This document shows, piece after piece, positions 14,368-23,647 of a DNA stretch of 64,000 nucleotides (position 1 is the first letter of the stretch; each line of letters opens with the position of its first letter). The position numbers and the translations under genes were made by a program. The stretch lies in contig NZ_FZOF01000005.1 of NCBI RefSeq assembly GCF_900188405.1, positions 1 to 64,000 of the forward strand, in the 5' to 3' direction. Under the pieces are notes generated by a model. That model was given only the letters and a program-made list of their open reading frames with translations. It was not told where the DNA came from and did no database searches. The DNA is from Actinacidiphila glaucinigra. GTDB taxonomy: Bacteria > Actinomycetota > Actinomycetes > Streptomycetales > Streptomycetaceae.

Positions 14368-15210
14368 TCAGTCCGGTCCGCAGCGGTCGAGCGCGGCACG
14401 AACCCTGCGGAGCCCCTCCGCTCTCCAGTGGTCCCGGTCGGGCATCCCGTCGTCCCGGCGCCAGCGCCAGGCCGAGAACATCGCCCAGTTCAGGGCGCGG
14501 CACCGGTGGATCAGTTCGTGGTCGGCCCCCGTGTAGTGTTCTGCCACTTCCTCGGGCGCGTGGGCGAGATCGAACTCGACGGGACCGCGGCAGCACGTGG
14601 CGAGGTCCACGAACAGCGGGCCCCTCCTTGTGTTGAGGAGATTGCCCGGATGCGGCTCGCCGTGCAGCAGCTGCTCGCCGGCCCTGTCGATGCCGACCGC
14701 CGCGCCCAGATGGGCCAGTGTGCCGCGGAGGAACTCCCGGTCGGCGTCGGACAGCTCGGGGGACCGCTCCCCGTCGCCGACTTCTCCCAGCGCCACGGCG
14801 ACTCGATCCGTGACATGCGGTGCGTCCAGGTCGATCCGGCGCAGGGCGGCATGGTGCCGCAGGAACGCGTCCGCGTAGTCGGCCGGCGCGATCGGCGATC
14901 CCACGGGTTCGTAGTACGTCCAGAGCGAGACGGCGAAGGCGTCACGCACATGGACGCGGGGGTCGACCCTGGGGTCGAGCTCGGCCACGGGAGCGTCGAC
15001 GCCGGCGAGGAGGCGGGCGACCTCCACTTCGAACTCGGAATCGGCCAGATGCCCCGCGGGGGCGACCCTGGCCAGTACACCGCAGGGGACGAGGTGCAGC
15101 GCGACGCGGTCCGAGTCGTGGACGACGACCACGTCGTCGGCCTTCAGGCCCAGCTCCGAAGCGGTCGACCGTGCCGCCTCGACCGCGCGGCGGAGTTGCG
15201 ACGGCTCCAT
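14368..15210 (-). CDS. Aminoglycoside/choline phosphotransferase-fold protein
   Basis: A 280-aa protein of the APH family. The catalytic loop is LLHGEPHPGNLLNT (~residue 183, HG-x-PHPGN with Glu replacing the usual Asp after HG). It is followed by the magnesium-binding Asp in FVDLATCCRGPVEFDLAH (~200). GGAGG lies upstream of the ATG at 15210. It is convergent with the YCII gene, whose stop is 18 bp away. Many such genes phosphorylate small hydroxylated molecules and are not resistance genes. The substrate is unknown and the HGE variant of the usual HGD motif is worth noting. Confidence 0.82.
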   Translation of the reverse strand: MEPSQLRRAVEAARSTASELGLKADDVVVVHDSDRVALHLVPCGVLARVAPAGHLADSEFEVEVARLLAGVDAPVAELDPRVDPRVHVRDAFAVSLWTYYEPVGSPIAPADYADAFLRHHAALRRIDLDAPHVTDRVAVALGEVGDGERSPELSDADREFLRGTLAHLGAAVGIDRAGEQLLHGEPHPGNLLNTRRGPLFVDLATCCRGPVEFDLAHAPEEVAEHYTGADHELIHRCRALNWAMFSAWRWRRDDGMPDRDHWRAEGLRRVRAALDRCGPD

Positions 15211-15375
15211 GACGTCCTCCCTCGTTGTCGGGCACACCACATTTACGCCCGGGCCGGTCGAGCGGTCCGGAGGCAGGCGGGTGTCACGCTCTCTCGCGTC
15301 CCGGCAGGAGATCCTTCTCCAACCCGGCGAGCCTCGGCAACGTCTTTTGACCGGCCCGGAGCTGCCCCGGAGCTG

Positions 15376-15413
15376 CCCCGGCGGAAGGCGGCGAACAGCG
15401 CCTTCCGCCGGGG
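15376..15413 (-). terminator. Strong hairpin terminator after the secreted glycosidase
   Basis: Perfect 15-bp stem (CCCCGGCGGAAGGCG, 15376-15390, with its complement at 15399-15413) around an 8-nt loop. It lies 7 bp beyond the stop of the glycosidase gene. No T run, as is usual in GC-rich actinobacteria. Confidence 0.85.
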
Positions 15414-15419
15414 CGGTGG

Positions 15420-16988
15420 TCAGGAGGCGGTGTAGGTGAAGGCGGCGCTGGTGGTCTGCGCGGTCTGGCCGGCGGGCAGGTAGTCGAAGGTGTAGGTGAG
15501 GGTGTCCCCGGAGCGCAGCGGGACGGGCTGCTCCCAGCGGCCGGCCGAGGCGTTCCAGGTCAGGAAGTGGTTCGCCTGCGTGCCGCCGTTCACGCGGTAG
15601 TGGACGGTGACGAAGGTCGCGGTGAAACCACCGGGCTTGAACCAGACGACCGGGTCGGCGCCCTGGCTGACGCCCTGGGTGAAGCCGGACTGCGGGGGCG
15701 GGTCGGTGGGGTCCGTGGGGGGCGGTCCGGACGTCCCCGTGCCGTTCACCCATTGCCCGCCGCGCAGCTCGGCGAGGAAACGGTCGCGGATCGTCGCGTC
15801 CGCCTGGATGCGGGCATCGCCCCAGTAGCCGTTGGAGCAGCCGGGGCCTCCGGCCGCGGCGCCGTCCGCGCACTGCCACTGGGTCTGGCCGTCCCAGTCG
15901 GTGTTGATGTAGGCGGCAGCCCGGATGACGTCGCGGTTGGCGGTGATCCAGGCGAACCAGGGGCGGTACCACTCGTTCCAGATGGTGTCCGCGCCGGTGG
16001 CCACGGGGTTCTTGCGCATGATGCAGCTCTTGGTGTGCGCGCCGTTGTCGTAGCCCTGCGGTGAGGACTCGGCGATCATCACCGGTTTGCCGTGCCCGCG
16101 GGCGAAGTCCAGGACGCGGTTCTGCAGGCCGGTGGGCGAGGTGTCATAGCTGCTGCAGCCCCACTGCGTGCCGACCGAGCCCGTGCCGTAGAAGGCGGAG
16201 ACGCCGACCCAGTCGACGTACTGGTCCCCGGGGTACCAGGCGTCGTAGTGGGCGGGGTCGGTGACCACGTAGTTCCACTCGGGGTGGTCGGGACTGGTGT
16301 TGAGGGGCCAGGCCGCGGTCTGCCAGACGGTGGCGACCTTCGTGGCGCCGAGGGCGTCGATGCGGCCCTTGATGTAGACGAAGGCCCGCTTGTAGAAGTC
16401 CGCGTTGTAGCAGTTCCAGGGGCCGTCGAACTCGTAGCCGATGCGCAGGAAGACCTGCCGGTCGTAGCCCTTGAGCCGGTTGACCATCTCGTCGACCTTG
16501 GCCCGGTACTGGCTGGTCAGGCTGGGGTTGCCGGAGGCGACGTCGCTGTCGCCGGTGCCGGTGATCGCGCGCAGCGGCTGGTTGCCGCAGCCGGTCGTGG
16601 CGTCGGAGAGGTAGAGGCCGACGGCGAGGGCGGAACGGGGGTACTGGGCCAGGGTCGCGGCGAAGTCGACCGTTCCCGAGCCCCAGTTGACGGGCCCGTT
16701 CATGCCGGCGAGGGGCGCCGGGCTGCCGCCGAGGACCAGGTTGGTGTACAGGGTGACCCCGCCGGGTGCGGGGGCGTCCAGCGACGTCCGGTCGAGCACG
16801 TCGCGCTTGTAGTCGGCGAGGGTGTCGCTGTCCTGGCCCATCAGGGCCAGGACCTTGCCGTCGGGCGGCAGGTTGCGGGCGGCGACGGCGGCCTGCGCCG
16901 TGCCCGAGGCCAGTCCGGACGCGGTCAGGGCGGCGACCGCGGCGAGGCCGGCGAGCAGTGCCCCGGCTCGTCTTCGCAGCGCGTGCAT
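15420..16988 (-). CDS. Secreted clan-A glycoside hydrolase with C-terminal carbohydrate-binding module
   Basis: A 522-aa secreted enzyme. The signal peptide begins [20 protein letters not shown] and has a likely cleavage after the TAQA stretch near residue 33. The catalytic part has an acid/base candidate Glu in LRIGYEFDGPWN (~184) and a nucleophile candidate Glu in VMIAESSPQGY (~304). This layout recalls GH26-like TIM barrels. A Pro/Thr linker (SGPPPTDPTDPPPQSG) leads to a ~90-residue beta-rich module that resembles beta-glucan-binding CBM56-type domains. The family call is tentative; similar Streptomyces proteins are often annotated as beta-1,4-xylanase. It diverges from a xyloside-type ABC operon and shares its CGAAACTT-rich control region, which supports a hemicellulose role. 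Confidence 0.72.
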   Translation of the reverse strand: MHALRRRAGALLAGLAAVAALTASGLASGTAQAAVAARNLPPDGKVLALMGQDSDTLADYKRDVLDRTSLDAPAPGGVTLYTNLVLGGSPAPLAGMNGPVNWGSGTVDFAATLAQYPRSALAVGLYLSDATTGCGNQPLRAITGTGDSDVASGNPSLTSQYRAKVDEMVNRLKGYDRQVFLRIGYEFDGPWNCYNADFYKRAFVYIKGRIDALGATKVATVWQTAAWPLNTSPDHPEWNYVVTDPAHYDAWYPGDQYVDWVGVSAFYGTGSVGTQWGCSSYDTSPTGLQNRVLDFARGHGKPVMIAESSPQGYDNGAHTKSCIMRKNPVATGADTIWNEWYRPWFAWITANRDVIRAAAYINTDWDGQTQWQCADGAAAGGPGCSNGYWGDARIQADATIRDRFLAELRGGQWVNGTGTSGPPPTDPTDPPPQSGFTQGVSQGADPVVWFKPGGFTATFVTVHYRVNGGTQANHFLTWNASAGRWEQPVPLRSGDTLTYTFDYLPAGQTAQTTSAAFTYTAS

Positions 16989-17065
16989 ACAACTCTCCTC
17001 GGTGCCGGGCGGATGTGTCGCACGGCATGGTGGAGAGCCGCAACTTCCCCGTCAATCATTCGCGT

Positions 17066-17231
17066 AAGTTTCGAAGGAGTGCGCAGGTCGGAACGCCGGA
17101 AGCGAAACTTCACCACGGTCGCAAGACCCGATCGGTGGTCTCATACAGGCGTCCCTCCCAGGGCAAGTTGCAGGTCACGGCGCCATCGCGGATTCTCGAA
17201 ACTTCTACGTAACTATTGACAGCAAGTTTCG
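17066..17231. promoter_or_regulatory. Four CGAAACTT/AAGTTTCG boxes in divergent promoter
   Basis: The 358-bp gap between the secreted glycosidase (starts 16988, leftward) and the binding protein (starts 17347, rightward) holds four exact copies of an 8-mer. They lie at 17067-17074 (AAGTTTCG), 17104-17111 (CGAAACTT), 17197-17204 (CGAAACTT) and 17224-17231 (AAGTTTCG), two near each gene. A TTGACA -35-like box (17216-17221) abuts the last copy. CGAAA-type repeats are known from Streptomyces xylanase promoters. The LacI regulator at 22569 is the likely ligand. Confidence 0.75.
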
Positions 17232-17346
17232 TGCGGCGGCAGGTTGTGCGAACCGCACCGTCCACCGGTCGTCATTCTCCGGATGCCACGTCGGCCTCTC
17301 CCCCACGCCGTCACCCGTCCCTTCCGCATGCCCCCTGGAGGTCCGC

Positions 17347-18630
17347 ATGGGCACCTCGCTCATCCGCAGATCGCTCGCCGCAACCGCCGGCCTGACCACG
17401 CTCCTCACGCTCGCCGGCTGCTCCTCCGGTTCCACCGGCACCTCCGGCGAGATCACCCTCACCGTCGCCACCTTCAGCGACTTCGGCTACAAGCCGCTGA
17501 TCGCGCAGTACGAGAAGACCCACCCCGGCATCAGGGTCCAGGAGCGGGTCTCCCAGCTCGACCAGCACCACAACAGCCTGTCCACGCAGCTCTCCTCGGG
17601 CAGCGGCGCGGCCGACGTGGTCGCCGTCGAGGAGGGTTACATGCCCAAGTTCCGGCAGGTGAAGGACAAGTTCGTCAACCTCGCCGAGTACGGGGCGCTG
17701 CGGCGCGAGGAGGAGTACCTGCCGTACAAGTGGGCGCAGGCCACCGCCGACGACGGCCGCTTCGTGATGGGCTACGGCACCGACGTCGGCGGCCTGGCGA
17801 TCTGCTACCGCCGCGACCTGTTCGCGCAGGCCGGGCTGCCCACCGACCGGGACGAGGTGGGCAAGCTGTGGCCCACCTGGCAGGACTACTTCAAGACCGG
17901 CGACACCTTCACAGCGAAAGTGAAGGACCACGCGTGGTTCGACTCCGCGGGCAATGTGTTCAGCGCGATGATGAACCAGACCGAGGTCGGGTTCTTCGAC
18001 ACCTCCGACTCCTACGTCGCCGACACCAACCCGGACGTCGAGAAGTTCTTCTCCGACACCTCCAAGGCGGCCGCCGCCGGCCAGTCGGCGAACCTGGTGC
18101 CGTTCAGCCAGCAGTGGAACGCCGGTATCAAGCAGGGGAAGATGGCCACCATCACCTGCCCCGCCTGGATGACCGGGCTGATCCAGACCGCGGCCGGCGA
18201 GGAGGCCGAGGGCAAGTGGGACATCGCCTCCGTGCCCGGGGGCGGCGGCAACTGGGGCGGCTCCTTCCTCACCGTGCCCAAGCAGGGCAAACACGTGAAG
18301 GAGGCCGCCGAGCTGGCCGCCTTCCTCACCTCCGCCGACTCGGAGAAGAAGATCTTCCAGGGGCCCACCGGTTCGCTGCCCTCGCTCACGGACGCCCTCG
18401 CGGACCCCGCCGTCCAGGACACCCGCAAGGCCTACTTCAACGACGCGCCCACCGGGAAGATCTTCGCCGCCTCGGCGAAGGACCTGCGGCCCAGTTTCCG
18501 CGGCTCCAAGGACCAGCAGGTGCGCGTGCCCTTCGCCAACGCCCTGCAACTGGTCGAGCAGCGCAAGGCGTCGCCGGACGAGGCCTGGCGCAGGGCCCTC
18601 GCCGACGCCGCGAAGAACCTCGCGCACTGA
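17347..18630 (+). CDS. Xyloside-type ABC transporter substrate-binding lipoprotein
   Basis: A 427-aa binding protein of the SBP_bac_1 family, with a lipoprotein signal ending LTLAGC (Cys25). The mature protein opens ITLTVATFSDFGYKPLIAQY. CTGGAGG precedes the ATG. Order of genes (binding protein, two permeases, GH43 enzyme, LacI regulator) matches the bxlEFGA/bxlR layout described for xylooligosaccharide uptake in Streptomyces, so xylobiose or arabinoxylo-oligosaccharide is the likely ligand. That is inference from context. Confidence 0.9.
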   Translation: MGTSLIRRSLAATAGLTTLLTLAGCSSGSTGTSGEITLTVATFSDFGYKPLIAQYEKTHPGIRVQERVSQLDQHHNSLSTQLSSGSGAADVVAVEEGYMPKFRQVKDKFVNLAEYGALRREEEYLPYKWAQATADDGRFVMGYGTDVGGLAICYRRDLFAQAGLPTDRDEVGKLWPTWQDYFKTGDTFTAKVKDHAWFDSAGNVFSAMMNQTEVGFFDTSDSYVADTNPDVEKFFSDTSKAAAAGQSANLVPFSQQWNAGIKQGKMATITCPAWMTGLIQTAAGEEAEGKWDIASVPGGGGNWGGSFLTVPKQGKHVKEAAELAAFLTSADSEKKIFQGPTGSLPSLTDALADPAVQDTRKAYFNDAPTGKIFAASAKDLRPSFRGSKDQQVRVPFANALQLVEQRKASPDEAWRRALADAAKNLAH

Positions 18631-18687
18631 CTCGTACGCACTCACCCGCCCCACTCACCCGCCCACTCACCCAGCCAGGAGGTCACC

Positions 18688-19662
18688 ATGGCGGTCGACG
18701 CCGCCGGTGCCGGGCGTGCGCCCGCCCGCACACCGGGCGCTCCCCCTCGCCGCACGACCCGGCCGCGCCGCGGCGGCCGCCTCGTCCCGTACGGCTTCGT
18801 CTCCCCGTTCTTCCTCGTTTTCGGGATCTTCGGCCTGTACCCGCTGCTGTACACCTTCTGGGTGTCGCTGCACCACTGGGACCGGCTGACCGGCGACGGC
18901 GGCTTCGCCGGACTGGACAACTTCCAAGACCTGTTCGCCGATCCCGACTTCTACACCGCCACCTTCAACACCTTCAGCATCTTCCTGCTGTCGACGGTCC
19001 CGCAGCTGCTCCTCGCCCTCGCGGTGGCCTGGCTGCTGGACCGCCGGCTGCGGGCCCGCACCACCTGGCGGGCACTGGTCCTCGTCCCGCAGTACGTGTC
19101 GGTGGTGGCGGTGGCGCTGGTCTTCTCGCAGCTCTTCGGCCGTGACTTCGGCGTCGTCAACTGGGCGCTGCAGCACCTCGGTCTGATCTCGGAGCCAGTC
19201 GACTGGACCGCCGAGACCTGGAGTTCGCACCTGGCGATCGCCTTCATGGTGATGTGGCGATGGACCGGCTACAACGCCCTGATCTACCTGGCCGCCATGC
19301 AGGCCGTACCGCGTGAACTGTACGAGTCGGCCCTGGTCGACGGCGCCGGACGCATGCTCACCTTCCGCCGGATCACCCTGCCGGCGATCCGGCCGACGGT
19401 GCTGTTCACCGTGGTGATCTCCACCATCGGCGGCCTCCAGCTGTTCGCCGAACCCTTCCTGTTCGACCCGCAGGCCAACGCCGAGGGCGGCACCGAGCAC
19501 CAGTTCCAGACGCTCACGCTGATGCTCTACAAGTACGGCTTCATCAACAACGACGCGGGCTACGCCTCCGCGATCTCGTGTGTGCTGTTCCTCGTCATCG
19601 CCGCCGTCGCCGCCCTCAACTTCCTCGTCACCCGCCGCCTGGGCGGCGGCTCCGGCCGCTGA
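18688..19662 (+). CDS. Sugar ABC transporter permease (BxlF/MalF type)
   Basis: A 324-aa permease. A basic Pro/Arg-rich tail precedes the first helix (VSPFFLVFGIFGLYPLLYTF). The EAA loop is ELYESALVDGAGRMLTFRRI near residue 211. AGGAGG precedes the ATG. The 57-bp gap before it contains short tandem CACTCACCCGCC-like repeats (18639-18675) of no clear function. It forms the channel with the next gene. Confidence 0.92.
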   Translation: MAVDAAGAGRAPARTPGAPPRRTTRPRRGGRLVPYGFVSPFFLVFGIFGLYPLLYTFWVSLHHWDRLTGDGGFAGLDNFQDLFADPDFYTATFNTFSIFLLSTVPQLLLALAVAWLLDRRLRARTTWRALVLVPQYVSVVAVALVFSQLFGRDFGVVNWALQHLGLISEPVDWTAETWSSHLAIAFMVMWRWTGYNALIYLAAMQAVPRELYESALVDGAGRMLTFRRITLPAIRPTVLFTVVISTIGGLQLFAEPFLFDPQANAEGGTEHQFQTLTLMLYKYGFINNDAGYASAISCVLFLVIAAVAALNFLVTRRLGGGSGR

Positions 19663-19690
19663 CCGCCGGACCCCGAGAGGAGCTCCGTCC

Positions 19691-20629
19691 ATGGCCCCGT
19701 CCCTCACCACCCCCGCGTCCCGCCCGGACGCCCCTACCGCCCTCCCCGGCGCGGGGGGACCACCCGGTCACCCGCGTCCGCGCCGCCGGCGCGGCTCCGG
19801 TCCGCGGCACTTCGACAGCGCCGGTCCCCTGGCCTACGCGCTGCTCGCCGCGGTCGTCCTCGCCTCCGTCTTCCCGCTCTACTGGACGTTCGTCGTCGCC
19901 TCGCACGGAGACAACTCCGTGCTGGGCGGCTCCACCCCGTCCCTCGTGCCCGGCGGGCACCTGGTCGCCAACATCCGACGGGTCTTCGACACGGTCGACT
20001 TCTGGAAGGCCCTCGGGAACTCCTTCGCCGTCGCCGGGACCACGGCCGCCAGCAACGTGCTGCTGTCCTCCCTGGCCGGCTACGCCTTCGCCAAGCTGCG
20101 CTTCCCGGGCCGCGACGCCCTGCTCGTCGTGGTGATCGCCACGGTGATGGTGCCGACCCAGCTCGGCATCATCCCGCTGTACCTGCTCGTCACCGACATG
20201 GGCCTGTACGGCACGCTGAGCTCGCTGATCGTGCCCGCGCTGGTCTCTGCCGTCGGCGTGTTCTGGATGCGGCAGGCGATGGAGGAGAACATCCCCGACG
20301 AGCTCATCGAGAGCGCCCGCGTCGACGGGGCCGGGCACCTGCGCACCTTCCTGCACGTCGCGTGGCCCGGCGTGCGCTCCACGGCCGCCGTGCTCGGCAT
20401 GTTCACCTTCATGTTCGCCTGGAACGACTACTTCTGGCCGCTGATCGCCCTGCCGCCGGAGAACGGCACCGTGCAGATCGCCCTCAACCAGCTGGCCGCC
20501 GGCTACTACACCGACTACACCCTCATGCTCGCCGGGGTCGTGGTCTCCGTCCTGCCGGTGCTGGCGCTCTTCGCCGTGCTGGCCCGCCGCATCGTCTCGG
20601 GCGTCATGGACGGCGCCGTCAAGGGCTGA
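19691..20629 (+). CDS. Sugar ABC transporter permease (BxlG/MalG type)
   Basis: A 312-aa permease. The start is the ATG at 19691 with GAGAGGAG upstream; an earlier in-frame start at 19580 lies inside the previous gene. The N-terminal 45 residues are Pro/Arg-rich, then the first membrane segment (LAYALLAAVVLASVFPLYW). The EAA loop is ELIESARVDGAGHLRTFLHV near residue 204. Second half of the channel of the same importer. Confidence 0.92.
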   Translation: MAPSLTTPASRPDAPTALPGAGGPPGHPRPRRRRGSGPRHFDSAGPLAYALLAAVVLASVFPLYWTFVVASHGDNSVLGGSTPSLVPGGHLVANIRRVFDTVDFWKALGNSFAVAGTTAASNVLLSSLAGYAFAKLRFPGRDALLVVVIATVMVPTQLGIIPLYLLVTDMGLYGTLSSLIVPALVSAVGVFWMRQAMEENIPDELIESARVDGAGHLRTFLHVAWPGVRSTAAVLGMFTFMFAWNDYFWPLIALPPENGTVQIALNQLAAGYYTDYTLMLAGVVVSVLPVLALFAVLARRIVSGVMDGAVKG

Positions 20630-20636
20630 GCCCGCC

Positions 20637-20697
20637 GCCCGTGCCCCCGCCGCCCGTACCCCGTCGCCCGTGCCCCCGCTCCCGTACCGCCCGACCG
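20637..20697. repeat. Short degenerate GC-rich repeat
   Basis: The gap between permease and GH43 gene contains four imperfect copies of a ~15-nt C-rich unit (GCCCGTGCCCCCGCC and variants such as GCCCGTACCCCGTC). Probably slippage-derived spacer; no stem or operator is apparent. Confidence 0.5.
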
Positions 20698-20713
20698 AGT
20701 CCCGAGGAACCGC

Positions 20714-22414
20714 ATGACTGCCGCCGTACCCGCGACCGGGAATCCCGTCCCGGCCCCCGACGACCGCCGCGCGGTGATCCGCAACCCCGTGCTCACCGGC
20801 TTCCATCCCGACCCCTCCCTGCTGCGGGTCGGCCCGGACTACTACCTCGCCACCTCCACCTTCGAATGGCTCCCGGGAGTGACCCTCCACCACTCCCGCG
20901 ACCTCGTGCACTGGGAGCCGCTGGGCGGCGCCCTGACGGAGGAACGACTGCTGGACCTGACCGGCGTCCCCGACTCCGGAGGTGTGTGGGCGCCCTGCCT
21001 CTCGTACGCCGACGGGCTGTTCCACCTCGTCTACTCCGACGTGAAGAGCCTGGCCGGCGCGTACAAGGACGTCCACAACCACGTCGTCACCGCGCCCGCG
21101 CCGACCGGCCCGTGGTCGGATCCGGTGCCGGTGGCGGGGCACGGCTTCGACCCGTCCCTCTTCCACGACACCGGCCCCGGCGGCAGCGGCCGCAGCTGGC
21201 TGCTCTGGCTGGAATGGGACCACCGGCCCGGCAACGACCCGTTCGCCGGCATCCTGCTGCAGGAGTGGGACCGGGCCGGGCGCCGCCTGCGCGGGCCGGT
21301 CCACCGGATCTTCACCGGCACCGCGCTCGGCCGGACGGAGGGCCCGCACCTCTACCGGCGCGACGGCTGGCACTACCTGGTCACCGCCGAGGGCGGCACC
21401 TCCTGGGAGCACGCCGTCACCGTCGCCCGCTCCCGCGAGGTCACCGGCCCCTACGCACCCGACCCCGCGGGCCCCATGCTCACCTCGCACGGCGACGACG
21501 GGCTCGCGCTCCAGAAGGCGGGCCACGGCAGCCTCGTCGAGACCCCGGACGGCGACTGGTACCTGGCCCATCTGACGGCCCGCCCGCTGACCCCGCGCGG
21601 CGCCTGCGTCCTCGGCCGCGAGACCGCCCTGCAGCGCGTGCGCTGGACGGCGGACGGCTGGCCGCGCGTCACCGGCGACGCCGGACCGGGCCGCCCCGCC
21701 CGGCGCGTACCCGCTCCCCCCGCCCCGGCGGAGGTCACCGCCGCGCCCCGCTCCGCACCGTACGGCGGCTTCCCGGGAGCGGAGTGGATGACCCTGCGCC
21801 GCCACCCCGACCCCACGTGGCTGTCCCCCGCGGACGGCTCCGGCGGACTGCGGCTTCGCGGCGGCGAGTCGCTATCCTCCCGGCACCGGCAGAGCCTCGT
21901 CGCCCGGCGCCAGCAGCACACCCGGTTCCGCTTCGAGGCCACCGTGTCCTTCGCGCCGGACTCACCGCGGCAGATGGCCGGCGTAGTCCACCTCTACAAC
22001 ACCCGGCTGTGGCACTACGCGCACCTCACCTCCGACGCCGGCCACGGACGGGTACTGCGCCTGGCGGTGTGCGACCGCGGCCGCTACTCCGAACCGGCCG
22101 GGCCCGTTCCGGTGCCCGGCGAGGGGCCGTTGCGGCTGCGGCTGTCCGGCCGGGGCGCCGAGGCGTCCTTCGCCTGGTGGGACGAGTCCGCGCGGGGCTG
22201 GCGGCCGCTCGGGCCGGCCCTCGACGCCGGCCGGCTCTCCGACGAGTACGCCACGGTCGGCGACGCCGACGGGCACTTCAGCAGCTGGGGCTTCACCGGC
22301 GCCTTCGTGGGCGTGTGCGCGCAGGACCTGACCGGCGGCCGCCTGGGCGCGGACTTCACGGGCCTGGAGTACGAGGGCGATCCCCAGCCGGATACGGACG
22401 GCGGAGCGCCGTGA
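20714..22414 (+). CDS. GH43 beta-xylosidase / alpha-arabinofuranosidase
   Basis: A 566-aa cytoplasmic enzyme with two domains. The five-bladed propeller has the catalytic base Asp in GFHPDPSLLRVG (~residue 30), a pKa-modulating Asp in GHGFDPSLFHD, and the acid Glu in LGRTEGPHLY. A C-terminal concanavalin-like sandwich (from ~360) is typical of the bxlA-type beta-xylosidases and shapes the pocket. There is no signal peptide, so it hydrolyses imported oligosaccharide. It lies last in the ABC operon and before the LacI regulator. Confidence 0.9.
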   Translation: MTAAVPATGNPVPAPDDRRAVIRNPVLTGFHPDPSLLRVGPDYYLATSTFEWLPGVTLHHSRDLVHWEPLGGALTEERLLDLTGVPDSGGVWAPCLSYADGLFHLVYSDVKSLAGAYKDVHNHVVTAPAPTGPWSDPVPVAGHGFDPSLFHDTGPGGSGRSWLLWLEWDHRPGNDPFAGILLQEWDRAGRRLRGPVHRIFTGTALGRTEGPHLYRRDGWHYLVTAEGGTSWEHAVTVARSREVTGPYAPDPAGPMLTSHGDDGLALQKAGHGSLVETPDGDWYLAHLTARPLTPRGACVLGRETALQRVRWTADGWPRVTGDAGPGRPARRVPAPPAPAEVTAAPRSAPYGGFPGAEWMTLRRHPDPTWLSPADGSGGLRLRGGESLSSRHRQSLVARRQQHTRFRFEATVSFAPDSPRQMAGVVHLYNTRLWHYAHLTSDAGHGRVLRLAVCDRGRYSEPAGPVPVPGEGPLRLRLSGRGAEASFAWWDESARGWRPLGPALDAGRLSDEYATVGDADGHFSSWGFTGAFVGVCAQDLTGGRLGADFTGLEYEGDPQPDTDGGAP

Positions 22415-22568
22415 CCGCACGCGGCGGGCGGCGGGGCGGTGGACGCCGGGCCGCCCCGCGGGAGTCCGGCCGTAGGCTACCCGGGAACACCGGGGCGGGC
22501 GGGGCGGGCCGGGCGGCCGCCGCCCGCGGCACCGCGGCGACGGACAGGACGAGGGAAACGGACGGCGC

Positions 22569-23603
22569 ATGAGCACACAGCCGGGATCCAAGGTGACGAT
22601 CGGTGCCATCGCCGCCGAGGCCGGGGTCTCCACCGCCACCGTCTCCAAGGTCCTCAACGGCCGCAGCGACGTCTCCGCGGCCACCCGCGAACGCATCCAG
22701 CAGATCATGGCGCGGCGCCACTACCAGCGGCGCGGGGCCCGCCGCCGGGGCGGCATCGTCGACCTCGTCCTCAACGAGCTCGACAGCCTGTGGTCCATAG
22801 AGATCATCCGCGGCGCCGAGGAGACGCTCCGCACCGCGGGCGTCAGCATGGTGCTCTCCGCGGCCCACGGCAGCGGCGCGGCGACCAGCGCCTGGCTCGA
22901 CCAGCTGACGGCGCGCCGCTCCGACGGGGCCATCCTGGTCGTCTCCGACCTCAACCTCCGGCAGCGCACCAAACTGACCTCGCTCGGCGTCCCCTTCGTC
23001 CTCGTCGACCCGGTGGGCACCGTCGAGGCCGGTGTCCCGACGATCGGCGCCACCAACTGGGCCGGGGCCGTCTCCGCGACCGAGCACCTCATCGGACTCG
23101 GTCATCGCCGCATCGCCCATCTCGCGGGACCTCGGCAGCTGCTGTGCAGCCGCGCCCGCGCCGACGGGTTCCGCGCCGCCATGGAGGCGGCCGGCCTCGA
23201 CGTGCCGCAGGAGGCCGTACGGTACGGGGAGTTCAACGACTCCTCGGGGTACGCCGAGACGACGGCCCTGCTGGAGGAGGCCGCCCGCTGCGGCCGCCCG
23301 CTGCCGACGGCGCTCTTCGCCGCCAGCGACCTGCAGGCCTTCGGCGCCTACACCGCGCTGCGCGAGCGCGGGCTGGACGTCCCCGGCGACGTCAGCGTCG
23401 TCGGCTTCGACGACGTGCCCGTCACCCGCTGGACGGCCCCCGCCCTCACCACCGTCCGCCAGCCGCTGCAGGCGATGGCCGCGATGGCGGCACGCACGCT
23501 GCTGCGGCTGGTCGACGGCGAGGAGGTCGACCTGCCGAGGGTGGAGCTCGCGACGCAGCTGGTCGTCCGGGACAGCACCGCGGCGCCGCGCGACGGAGGG
23601 TGA
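22569..23603 (+). CDS. LacI-family regulator of the xyloside operon (BxlR-like)
   Basis: A 344-aa regulator. The helix-turn-helix is VTIGAIAAEAGVSTATVSKV (residues ~9-28) with the hinge helix lying in ARRHYQRRG. The sensor domain opens GGIVDLVLNELDSLWSIEII and ends with VSVVGFDDVPVTRWTAPALT. It is the last gene of the presumed catabolic cluster. Likely operators are the CGAAACTT boxes at 17066-17231. Effector unknown, probably xylose or xylobiose by analogy with BxlR. Confidence 0.9.
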   Translation: MSTQPGSKVTIGAIAAEAGVSTATVSKVLNGRSDVSAATRERIQQIMARRHYQRRGARRRGGIVDLVLNELDSLWSIEIIRGAEETLRTAGVSMVLSAAHGSGAATSAWLDQLTARRSDGAILVVSDLNLRQRTKLTSLGVPFVLVDPVGTVEAGVPTIGATNWAGAVSATEHLIGLGHRRIAHLAGPRQLLCSRARADGFRAAMEAAGLDVPQEAVRYGEFNDSSGYAETTALLEEAARCGRPLPTALFAASDLQAFGAYTALRERGLDVPGDVSVVGFDDVPVTRWTAPALTTVRQPLQAMAAMAARTLLRLVDGEEVDLPRVELATQLVVRDSTAAPRDGG

Positions 23604-23647
23604 CGGCCGGTAGCGTGGCGGGTCCGGACCGTCACCGCATCCTTGCG

